From positions 36,857,873-36,921,872 of the forward strand of contig NC_134019.1 in the NCBI RefSeq assembly GCF_040712315.1: a stretch of 64,000 nucleotides of DNA, given 5' to 3'. The position numbers and the translations under genes are program-made. The stretch comes from Castanea sativa. Its lineage: Eukaryota; Streptophyta; Magnoliopsida; Fagales; Fagaceae. This document shows, one piece after another, positions 48,770 to 59,516 of the stretch. Under the pieces are notes generated by a model. That model did no database searches. It saw only the letters and a program-made list of their open reading frames with translations, and was not told the origin of the DNA. The stretch's first letter is position 1, and every line of letters starts with the position of its first letter.

Positions 48770-50060
48770 TTATATTTAATCAATGCAAATCCACATTAAA
48801 AGAGTGAATTTGTTTTCGTTTTTAACAATTTTCGATAGTACCTGTGCCAGACATCATTGGTTGGTTTTAAGTTACGTTTATTTTTCTTTTTCTTTGTTTC
48901 GAATCAGACCATTGAGCACCATAACCATGAGTCAAATAAAAGCCTTTTTTGCGTTATACACTTCGTTGTCTTCTAGTATGCAATGTATCAGAAATTCTGC
49001 ATGTAATGCGTGTACCTGAAACGACATGGCGCAGCAATAAAACTATTAACGTAGTTTGGGAATTTCAAAGGTGGCTGACAAATCCAAGTTGCTCTCTTTA
49101 AGGAGATTAGTTCAAGTCCACGAGCTCTGTTCAAATGCGTTGAAGCCCAAAAATTAACAAGAATTTTATCAGTCAAATTAATTTGATAATTAATTAGGTA
49201 CGTTAATTAATTTGATTTTGTGGAAGTTTCATATTATTTATTAGTGGATATTTAATCTGATGTGCTGAAGTTACATATATTAATGGTGGATTAGATAAAA
49301 AGTTTTTAAGCCGGTTAATTTTTTTAAAGAAAAGTTAACGAACGCCTTAAAAAAAAGTGAACGGATGTCTTAAGCGTATTAGTTTATTAAATATTTTTAA
49401 AACTTTTTTATAAAAAAATGATTTATTAACAAATACGTAAATAGACAATTTTCTTTAAGTTCGTATTAATAATGAATTAGCTAAAGAGTTTCTAAGGCTG
49501 TTAATTTTCCTTAATAAAATATGTCCAACTCTTTTGTATATGACTCAAGTTTTACTCCAATACATTTTAACCAATTAATAACCACGCTTATAAATAATCA
49601 TTTAAGGAGTCTTTCTCTTTATCAATGTAAAATTCTATATTTGACTAATTCATTATCTTTGGTATTAAATCTCTCATATCCTTACAATTAATTTGCCAAC
49701 TTTTAATTAAAATAAATCACTTAATATTTAAATAAATGCTATAACGCTCAATCATGTAAATGAAATGTGTATAAGTTTGAGCTAGAAACTTGTTTGTTCA
49801 GCTCACCATGAAATGTAACACGTAGAGTGCTTTCTCAGACACACCTTTTTTTTTTGTTGAATAACTAAGACATACGCTTGATTCGTGCTTCTGAAGCGTA
49901 ATATCTGCAAGTCAGGTTGGATAAACACACTAATTCTTACGTGAAGATCGTGATCTTTGAACTTCAAGTATAAGAAATCGGCCATGGCTGGCCACCAATG
50001 TGTTGACCTTCACTTTGGGATGGCCATATAATAAGGCCACAACCATTATCGTCATGTGTG
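48770..50060. other. Intergenic stretch upstream of the pectin methylesterase gene
   Basis: AT-rich. Open frames at 48783 and 49803 have no family resemblance. No transposon structure was recognised. Confidence 0.4.
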
Positions 50061-50171
50061 TCCCGAGAATAGCATTGCTTCATTCCCTCACTAAAACCAT
50101 AGTTTAATACAACACAACTATTTTATACTTTGCACCCCCATCGAGACGAAAAATAGTAATCACATGCGCAC

Positions 50172-53100
50172 ATGGGTACTATGGCAGTGAAGATTTATAA
50201 TGTTTATGATATTGCCGTATTGTTTGCAATAGTTGTTTTTGGTTCTTTCATGGCTAATTCAGCAACCACAGGCACCATGGACATGTCTACAGCCATTCTC
50301 ATAAGGGTGGATCAATCAGGCAATGGAGATTTTAAGAAGATACAAGATGCTATTGATGCAGTTCCATCTAATAACTCAGAATTGTATTTCATTTGGATTA
50401 AGCCAGGGACATACAGGTCTGTGTGAGTGTATGTGTGTGGCTGTACCATATAAATGATGGTTCATTGGTTTATCTATGTTTAACTGGACTCTTATTATCT
50501 TATGCATGTATGGTTAAGCAGGGAAAAACTTCAAGTGCCTGCGGATAAACCCTTCATAACACTGAGTGGCACACTGGCATCTAACACCATCATAACATGG
50601 GGTGACACTGGGGAGATAATTCAATCTGCAACACTCTCTGTATTTGCTTCTGACTTTGTCGCACGATCTCTCACTATTCAGGTATGTGTTTGGTCTATGT
50701 CTACAATGTCTTCGATGCAATATTTAGACATCCTTTTTACAATATGTTAGTCTCATAATTGTGTAAACCTATATACCATGAGAGAGATGTTGTATACGTT
50801 AGATGCCCGAGAACGCATACCTCATTCATTATTATAGGCGTACAATAAAATTTTTTTATGGCTTCTTATTTTTATAGGATGTGGTATGTGAGTCCCATTC
50901 CATGCAGGTCCTTTGGAACCAGCCCAAGAAATATAGATTTCGTATGCATGATCATGGAAGATAATCATTAAAAGCACTTAACTGTTATCTTAGGCAAAAA
51001 AAGAAAAGAAAAAAGCACTTGATTATTATCTGCAGTTATAAATTACAACATCAAAAAAGTTCAAGTCATATACTTGCACTGTATATCTCATTCAGATTAA
51101 TCACTCGATTGAATAATATATTGGATTTGAAAGGCTTAATTAGTGGTAGGAAATTGATGTTCATTTTAAGGCCCACTCCAAAGTAAACTTGAGAAATTTT
51201 CAGTTGTCCTAAAAACTTAAAAGCATTCAGAAAAAACGATGAATGTAATCATTTAACCACTATTTTAATAACAACCTCATATGTGGTTTTAGACTTCCAT
51301 TTGTGAGGTTCAACACGTAGAGATCTTTAACTCTTTAAATGAGAGATAAAGCAAAGATAGAGTTTAAGTTTAGGACTATCTACTATGATACCATAATAAA
51401 TTATTGGTTGTTCAAAAAATTTAAACCTTTAAGGCTTGTTTGGATTGAGGGGAGAGAGAGGGGGAGCAAAGCTTAATTTTTGGCTAACTTTACTCTACTT
51501 CTCTTTGCTCTTTCTCAATTAGAACGAACCATTAAAAAATAATAAATATAATTATATAACCATTATTTAACTGAAATATTCTAATTTATGCTTATTTATA
51601 TTTGGATTTAAGGATTTAAAATCTAACAACATATAGCTTGATATGAATTTAAACAACATATGATAGATTTCAGCTTTGAAAATTTACTCCAACAAAAATA
51701 CATATGAATTGAATTTGAAATAACACCTTACACTTAGCCATGGTAAATCTCTATATTAATACCATCTATTCAAGAATTTCATCAATACTAGAAAAAAAAA
51801 ATTGTACTTTTGAGTACATTATTCATTTCTTTTAAACTTAAAACTTGATCCAAATTCTTGTTTTCAAACATCTCCATCCAAATGAACAGCCAATTCTATG
51901 GAACTTTGTATATTTTTTGCATACTAATAAGCAGTTTTGAATTTTTTTTTTTTTTTTTTTTCTATACAGAATACGTTTGGGACATCAGGAAAAGCTGTTG
52001 CTCTTAGGGTAGAGGGAGACAGAGTCGCATTCTATGGTTGCAAGATTCTTTCGTATCAAGATACTCTCCTGGATGATGCTGGTAGACACTATTACAGCAA
52101 CTGCTATATAGAAGGAGCCACTGATTTCATATGTGGAAATGCTGCCTCCCTCTTTGAAGTGAGTATTTCCCTTCAACTCACAAAGAAATTAAACCCCATG
52201 ACTAATAACTCATATAATATTTTGAATTTGCTACGTACATGGAGAACTTGATGTAGATTTTGTGTCCATGCATGCAGAGGTGCCATCTTCATTCTCTCTC
52301 AACTGTAGATGGAGCTATAACTGCTCAACATAGGAATTCACCATCAGAGGACACTGGCTTTACCTTCTTGGGCTGTAAGATCACTGGTGTAGGAACTGCT
52401 CTCCTTGGAAGACCTTGGGGTCCTTACTCTAGGGTGGTCTTTGCACTAACTTACATGTCCAGTGTGGTTGTGCCACAGGGCTGGGATGACTGGGGAGACC
52501 AAAGCAAGCAAAGGTATATGATCAATGTATATATGTAGTGGGATTGACTCCCATTCATAATTGAGCTTATGTAACACAATATAATTCATCTTCTTCTTTC
52601 AAATTTTAAATTATTAAAAAATGATGAATTTAATCATTTCAAGCCAAATTATTGTTTCACACTCTCAATGTCCAAACAACACACACCGGTCATCAGTTTG
52701 AAAAATGTAGATACCAAATAATGTCCTTACTTTAAATGGTTGTCCAGTGTGTATGGAGTGTGGACAGTATAAGTGTGAAATAATTATTGCCCTTATTTTA
52801 ACACTTTCTCTCTCAGGTAAACTCATCCACCCCCATAACAAGTGTAAAGTTAGGTCCAATAGGAAATGTTAAATTTAATTATCTAACTATTTTAACACTT
52901 CTTGTACCATGCAGGCTCATACTACCATTTAACAAATGCAAGTGAAATCCAAACACATAAAATTTTTAACTTTTTAAATGAGAGATTAAATAAAAACTAT
53001 AAGTAAAAACATAATTCAAAATAGGCTTTAAGCTCATAACTGCTTGCTCTAATACTATAATAAAATACCGCTTGAACTAAAAGATTTAGCTATTAAGAAA

Positions 53101-53426
53101 TGGTGAATTTTTTACCAGTATTCAAACATCGAAATTTATTTATTTATGTAACAATCTTGTTGCTAGCCAGTATTCTATTTCTAACACGTTTCACATTGTT
53201 TTTTTGTTTTTTTTTTTGGTACAACAGCACTGTGTACTATGGTGAGTACCAGTGTTATGGTCCAGGAGCCAATAGAATGAAGAGGGTTGGATGGTCAAAG
53301 AGTCTATCAAACAACGAGGCTACACCCTTCATGACAAAGGACATTATTGGAGGGCAAGGTTGGCTTATACCTTCACCAACTCACTTCAAGAGAGGCTCTA
53401 CCATTGTCAAAGCGAATGTTCCTTGA
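50172..53426 (+). CDS. PME11: Pectin methylesterase, type II (no PMEI pro-domain), PME11-like
   Basis: Five exons: 50172-50416, 50522-50681, 51970-52158, 52278-52513 and 53228-53426 (1029 nt, 342 aa), all GT-AG and in phase. A hydrophobic N-terminus (residues about 12-30, then SATT) is a signal peptide. The protein is secreted and removes methyl groups from wall pectin. The pectinesterase domain has KPGTYREK (GxYxE box, about 78-85), GKAVALRV, YQDTLL (Q165 and D166), TDFICGNAASLFE (D187) and LGRPWGPYSRVVFA (R243 and W245), so all catalytic residues are present. The usual Phe of the DFIFG box is Cys190, which I believe is normal in the PME11/15 branch. The inhibitor-like pro-region of type I enzymes is absent. 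Intron 2 (1288 nt) and intron 4 carry old repeat fragments. The laccase gene starts 880 bp downstream on the same strand. Confidence 0.9.
51230..51430. repeat. Dispersed repeat copy in intron 2 of the pectin methylesterase gene
   Basis: Contains 'gaatgtaatcatttaaccac', 'aggttcaacacgtagag' and 'ctatgataccataataaatt', shared with 31165-31375 and 52860-53105. Confidence 0.45.
52860..53105. repeat. Dispersed repeat copy in intron 4 of the pectin methylesterase gene
   Basis: Contains 'ggaaatgttaaatttaatta', 'aatactataataaaatacc' and 'tttttaaatgagagattaaa', matching the other two copies in order. It is old and of unknown class. Confidence 0.4.
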
Positions 53427-54305
53427 AATAACTAGCATACCACAATACATTTCATAAATTATTTAGTTGATTCTTCAAGAACATTCAAGATCTTTATTAT
53501 TTATTCTTTGTAATTTACATTTATATTTAATTTGATTCTAAATTCCTTTATAAACACTGCTCTTTATAGGAGACAGCATGAATCTACAACTACGTTTTCA
53601 ATTATAAATCAAAAGTACAATTCTTTCTTTATTCTTTTTATCATCTTCCCCTTCTTTTGTGATGAATACGGAAGATAAAAGTTCTGTGTATAATGACTAT
53701 TTACTGAGTTACATTTTTATCTCACTAACAAGTTGAATAATTAGTGTGACTTATGTAAGGATTAATCAAGTAACAATTAAGGTTCCTTCTAATCGTTTTT
53801 ATAGCCTAAATCTAACTAGTAAACGCCCAATTACTCAATATGTGTTCACATGACACAGTCATCTATCCAATGCAACATGTTCACGTACGTCTAAAATTTG
53901 AACCATTTACTAAGCTTACCAAACAAGTCCCTCCCAGACAATCAAGGCAAAAAGTACATTCATGAAGTAAATTAAATAGTTAAAGTATGAACACTTTTCC
54001 TTAACGGTTAAGCTCGGATGGTCACGTTTGGCCCTATATAGCTCTCATGCTCATTCTGTATTATTTTAAACAAAAACATGAGGTCTTTCAACTCCTACTG
54101 TTCCCTATCAGTATTTTGCTTACAAGCTTTCAATATGCAACCTCTGCAGTCTCTACCTAATTTAACAACACCACCTTCCTCTCCTCCTTTAGCAAACTGA
54201 TAATTGGACTATTACCCTTTATTCATCCCTATAAATACTTTAGACCTTGATCCTCATATTCCATCCAAACATACTTAACAGCATTCAAATATTTAGGCAA
54301 CATTT
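53427..54305 (+). promoter_or_regulatory. Pectin methylesterase 3' end and laccase promoter
   Basis: A TATA box (TATAAATA, 54230-54237) lies 69 bp before the laccase ATG, preceded by a CT-rich tract (54174-54190). The first part of this interval would be the 3' untranslated region of the pectin methylesterase gene. No perfect AC element (ACC[TA]ACC) was found; 'ctacctaat' near 54153 is only similar. Confidence 0.5.
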
Positions 54306-56582
54306 ATGGAGAACCGCCAAAATTTCCCCTTCGTTCCTTTCTTTTACTTCTTTTGCTTACTTGGGTTTGTTTTTATTCAAGCTGAAGCTGCTGTAAAGAA
54401 GTACCAGTTTGATGTAAGTATTTGACACTAGCAACTTTATGTAAACTTTGGTGTATCCTCTATATATGTTGGTTTTCTTTTCTGGTTTTTCAGATTCAAG
54501 TGAGGAATGTCAGCAGGTTGTGCCATGCCAAGCCAATTGTCACGGTTAATGGGATGTTCCCAGGGCCTACAATTTATGTTAGAGAAGGTGACAGAGTTCT
54601 AGTAAATGTGACCAACTCTGCCCAATATAACATGTCCATTCATTGGTAAGACACGCATAACATGCTCTATTGGAAAAACTTTCATTTCATGAAAAATTTC
54701 AATATGGTTTTGTTAATGAAACGTATGGCATGATTTGCAGGCATGGTTTAAAGCAATATCGAAATGGCTGGGCAGATGGACCAGCTTATATAACACAATG
54801 TCCAATCAAGACAGGGAACAGTTATGTATATGATTTTAATGTGACAGGGCAAAGAGGTACACTCTGGTGGCATGCACATATCTTTTGGCTAAGGGACACT
54901 GTCTATGGTGCAATTGTCATCATGCCAAAACAAGGGACTCCGTTTCCTTTCCCTCAGCCTGAGAGAGAAGAAAATATCCTCCTAGGTGAGTTAGACTAAT
55001 AAGTCTGCAATTATGTCCTTTCATTTCTAATGTAAAAAGAAAAAAAATGCATTGCTATAACTTTTGTAAATTTTGTAGGCGAATGGTGGAACAAAGATGT
55101 TGAAGCACTTGTTAAACAAGGGAACAAGTTAGGATTGCCGCCAAACATGTCCGATGCACATACCATTAATGGAAAGCCAGGGCCACTCTTTCCTTGTTCT
55201 GATAAACGTAAGCCAATCAGTTTGAACTTTGAAGGCTTGAAGTCTATCAAAATTATATCTTTACATCACTAGATTTACTTTTCAGGAAGTTTTGGGTGCC
55301 ACTATTTCAATGTGCCTTTAAATGCACTTTCCCATTTATCGTTTTCTTCTTCTCCTTTTTTTTAATCTTTTTCTCTTTTTCAGATACCTTTGCAATGGAG
55401 GTTGAACAAAGAAAGACATACCTCTTGAGAATAATCAATGCCGCACTTAATGATGAGCTTTTCTTTGCCATTGCTGGTCATAACCTGACAGTGGTAGAGG
55501 TAGATGCAGTGTATACCAAACCCTTCACAACTCAAGCAATACTGATAGCACCAGGACAGACCACAAATATTCTTGTTCAAGCCTCCCAAGTGCCAAGCAG
55601 ATATTTTATGGCTGCTAGGCCTTTCATGGATGCACCACTTTCCATTGACAACAAAACTGCCACAGCAATACTACAATACAAAGGCATTCCAAACACAGTA
55701 CTCCCAATCCTTCCCCAATTGCCAGCACCCAATGACACAAATTTTGCACTAAGCTACAATGCCAAACTTCGAAGCCTCAATTCTCCTCAGTTCCCAGCAA
55801 ATGTTCCACTCAAAGTTGACCGACATCTCTTTTACACAATTGGTCTGGGAATAAATCCTTGTCCAACTTGTCCAAATGGAACACAACTCACTGCTTCCTT
55901 AAACAACATCACCTTTGTAATGCCCCAAATAGGCCTTCTTCAAGCTCACTATTTCAACATCAAGGGGGTGTTTAGAACAGATTTCCCAGACCGCCCTCCA
56001 ACTCCTTTTAATTATACTGGTGCACCACTCACTGCCAACCTTGGCACAAAGCTTGGCACTCGGCTTAGCAAGGTAGCTTTTAATTCAACAGTGGAGTTGG
56101 TCTTACAAGACACAAACCTTCTCAGTGTTGAGTCCCATCCAATCCATCTTCATGGTTACAATTTTTTCATTGTTGGGACTGGAGTTGGGAACTTCGACCC
56201 TTCAAAAGATCCAGCCAAATTTAACTTGGTGGACCCTCCTGAAAGAAACACAGTTGGGGTTCCAACTGGTGGTTGGACTGCCATAAGGTTCAGGGCTGAT
56301 AATCCAGGTATGTCTAACAACATAACCAAATTGCATACTGCAATGAAAGTTCATTAAATAAGCAACAACAATTGTCAATCAGAATGTGATTTTTTCCTTA
56401 AAATCTAAAACTTGTAAATTATCTTTCTTATGGTGTTTGGCCATTGAGTAGGTGTGTGGTTCATGCACTGTCATCTGGAGCTTCACATTAGCTGGGGTTT
56501 AAAGACTGCATTTGTGGTGGAGAATGGAAAAGGTCCTGATCAATCTGTTCTGCCTCCACCTAAGGACCTTCCTCCTTGTTAG
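54306..56582 (+). CDS. Laccase (multicopper oxidase)
   Basis: Six exons: 54306-54413, 54494-54645, 54741-54985, 55079-55207, 55384-56307 and 56452-56582 (1689 nt, 562 aa), all GT-AG and in phase, full length for a plant laccase. Residues 1 to about 28 form a signal peptide, so the enzyme is apoplastic. Copper ligands are complete: SIHWHG (H86, H88), LWWHAH (H131, H133), SHPIHLHG (H463, H466, H468) and MHCHLELH (H525, C526, H527, H531). The axial position near type-1 copper is Leu536. Plant laccases oxidise monolignols and other phenols with oxygen. Many N-x-S/T sites (for example [11 protein letters not shown]) fit heavy glycosylation. The exon pattern is the usual plant one. I cannot say which Arabidopsis subgroup is closest; LAC3/5/12/13-like is a guess. 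Confidence 0.93.
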
Positions 56583-56830
56583 CTGATTGAAACTCCTGAG
56601 AATACTAAAGGGAAAATTAGGTGGTGACAATTTCTTGTGCTGAGAGATGATGTTAAAATTTGTATCAGATTCTTTTCAAGTTGTAACTTAAAACCTCACT
56701 AGTATACGCTAAATTCATTTGTCCATAAGGATTGGATGCTTTAGCTTCTTGGAGCTAAGAAAACCCTCTTATTGTACAATTTAAGTCAATGTTTGTAATT
56801 TCAGCTCATTTAATCAGGGGAAAAAGTCAC
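56583..56830 (+). other. 3' untranslated region of the laccase gene
   Basis: AT-rich sequence after the stop, with 'tgtacaatttaagtcaatgt' near 56773. The end is not determined. Confidence 0.35.
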
Positions 56831-57074
56831 CCCTGCCATATTCCATTATTGGATTCACTTCGCGTTATCTAAAATCCATTGTGTTGGCACGACTAAGTCT
56901 TTCCAAATTATTGACTTGGGTACTTGATTTTTTGCATTACTATTTACTAGTACTACTCTGAATTAGAAGTGTTTTATCCTTTGGGCTTTTTGCTAATGTG
57001 TGAACATTTAAATTTTTTTTATACACTGGTAATGGTCCAATGGATGATAGATCCTTTAAATTAAAGTTAGAGTA

Positions 57075-57132
57075 AACATTAGGTCCGGAGGTGGCGTAAA
57101 ACCAGTGTTTTACGCCACCCACTAACATTAGG
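57075..57132. repeat. 40-bp perfect hairpin flanked by 9-bp direct repeats
   Basis: GGTGGCGTAAAAC (57090-57102) and its exact reverse complement (57107-57119) are separated by CAGT. The unit sits between two copies of AACATTAGG (57075-57083 and 57124-57132). The 9-bp repeat has the length of a Mutator-type target duplication. Confidence 0.85.
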
Positions 57133-57139
57133 ACACGTG

Positions 57140-59516
57140 GACAATTTAATTAAGAGCAACAAAACCCTCTCCAGGTCACCCAAACCCACGCCATTCACCT
57201 CAGAAAAAACAGAGAAAACAGAAGAAAGCTCACTCACGCCTCTGCTTCCTTCCACCACCGCCACAGCCTGATCGCCGGAGCCGCCCTCAGACAAAAGCTC
57301 ACGCCTTCACCTCTGCTTCCTTCACGCAAAAATTTCTGGTTTCCTCTGCTTCCTCCCTCTTCCATCTTCTACTTCCTCTTGCCCAAATCTCCACCACACC
57401 ACACACCGAAGCATACCGCCACACAAGTCACCGGATTCTTTCCTAGAGCTTGTGAACATGCCGGAGCCACACAAAGGTTTGTTTTTCTGTTTTCCCTTTT
57501 CCCCAATTTGGATTTCGAATTTTTGATGGGTTCAACCCGTATATTGATGGGTTTTGATTAGATTTTTTTTGCTTAGCTTTTGTTATTTTTGTTTGTTATT
57601 CCTAAGTGTATGGGTTATTTTTGTTTGCCTTTGAAATTGTAAAAATTAGTGATTTTTTTACAAAGCCCAATGATAAAACATCACTGAATTTGGATGTGTT
57701 TATAAATTTTTGCCTAATTCTAATATAATAATATTGTTGCCTAATTTGGATGTGTTTTATTTTTGCCTAATTCTAATATAAATCCTGAACATCCAACTAA
57801 AGTGCCTCAGTTTCAAGAATTATGCAAAAGAGAGTTGGACTCAATTGGAGGGTCATATAATTGACATAAATGAATATACACAGGTGTTCAAACATGCCCT
57901 AATCTATCTATCTACTTACACTAACAGTAAATGCCAAATAACAGGTTAACTTCATTGTAATCCTAATCTATCTACTAAAGGGGTTCTTTATAAACATAGA
58001 ATCTTTAAGGTAAGAATCAATTGCGCATATTTGAACCATCCATGCAGTGGACTTCACTGCTGTGCATAAATGTATGGCACCAGAGATTTTATTTTTCTTT
58101 TATATAATTTTATTTTTTGGTTATTAAGTAAAGGTTAGAAAATGTGTTACTATAGTAGTTTTTTTTTTCCTTTGAGATACTCTAGTAGCATGTAAATCAT
58201 TTAAAGATGAAGGAAAAAAATATTCACATATCTAAAAAATCCCAAAAAGAAAAGGCAAACCATCATAAGTCTCAATTCACAAAATTTGACATTTTAAATA
58301 TGAGATGACAAGTTTAATCCCACTCAGGGAATGTATTATATTTATGGCACCAAAGAATAAGAATTCAATATAATCATAGGTTAAGTATTTCTTTCTTTAT
58401 TTCTGCATACACCATACTCAGGCATTAAAAATAAAAAAAATAAAAAGATTGCATTGCTCTAGTGCCTATAAAATAGCTGTCCTTGGATATTAACACCTTC
58501 ACAACCTTGAAGTGCAAACCACTTGACGACTAACAAAGAGGAAAGAGACACCATAGTTCCCTAGCAATGTAGCACAGAAGAAACAGTATGGTCAACCGCC
58601 TTCGGCTTGATGGCACCCCGCTCTCATTTGTCCAGGATGAAGGTTGTTTTAACGGTCTAAATTTCAGGTTTATCTTAGGTTGTGTTTGGATGACAACATT
58701 TGTATTTCAATTTGGATTTGATACCCATTGATTTTAAATACATTTTACTTAGCTACTTTCATTAATAGCTTCCTTTCCGCTTCGCCTAATCCGTGCATAC
58801 CATATGTGGACAAAATCTGAATTGTTTCCTTTCTTTTTCTTGGATTTGTATTTCTTTCAATTTTGCTTCTTACAGGTGCCTTTCCGACAAGTTTACACAA
58901 TTGAATTCTCTGCTGTCAACTTCAACCTCTGGGACACAGCTGGTATCATTTATTTGATAATCATTAAAATATTTTTAGTTTCAAATATAATTTACTCCTA
59001 CTTGTAATGTCAATTTTCTCCCTATTTGTAATGTCAATTTGCTCCTATGTGTAATGTCAATTTGCTCCTACTTGTCATGTCAATTTGCTTTCTATATGTA
59101 CCAAAGTGCAAATAAGGATGTACTTGGAGCTTTTTTATGTAATAAAGTTTATTGAGTGGAGCTATATGTACCACTTGGAGCTATTTAATAGCTGTTTAAT
59201 GTACTTGGAGCTATTTGATAGCTGTTTTATGTACTTGGAGCAATATGTACCAATGTCAATTTTCTCCTATTGACAATGATAATTGTAATATTAGCGTAAA
59301 ATTTTCCAATTAAACTTTAATTTTGTAATAGAACAAGTTTGCCAAATTGGGCAAGTTTAGTATTGTAATAGTACAAATTTTAAATTTATTCTTAATTGTT
59401 GCTTATGAATTTTTCTTTTCTTTTGTTTTTTATAGGTCATATTGAAATATAAAATTACTTGAATTGAAAATATGAGTGCGAACAACAAAGAACCTTAAAA
59501 ATTATCACTTTGTGAT
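57140..59516 (+). promoter_or_regulatory. Presumed 5' leader and intron of the FAR1-related gene
   Basis: 57150-57475 is GC- and CT-rich, like a leader exon, and can end at a GT donor (57476, 'cacacaaag|gtttgt'). An acceptor 'tttttatag' at 59436 precedes the coding exon. A short upstream frame (ATG at 59472, stop at 59496-59498, encoding MSANNKEP) precedes the main start. The intron includes short tandem repeats (four 23-24 bp copies at about 58995-59095 and a 'tacttggagc' array at 59120-59255). Splicing is inferred, not proved. Confidence 0.45.
58877..58942 (+). pseudogene. Possible small-GTPase exon fragment
   Basis: Bounded by CAG on the left and GT on the right, 66 nt translate to a peptide ending EFSAVNFNLWDTAG, which contains the G3 box WDTAG of Ras-type GTPases (ROP proteins have VNLGLWDTAG). 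No other GTPase part was found nearby. It could be a captured fragment within the leader intron of the FAR1-related gene, or chance. Confidence 0.3.

Noticed and set aside
53427..54305. AC elements for lignin-specific MYB factors in the laccase promoter
   Set aside because: Only approximate matches such as 'ctacctaat' were seen, not the ACC[TA]ACC consensus.
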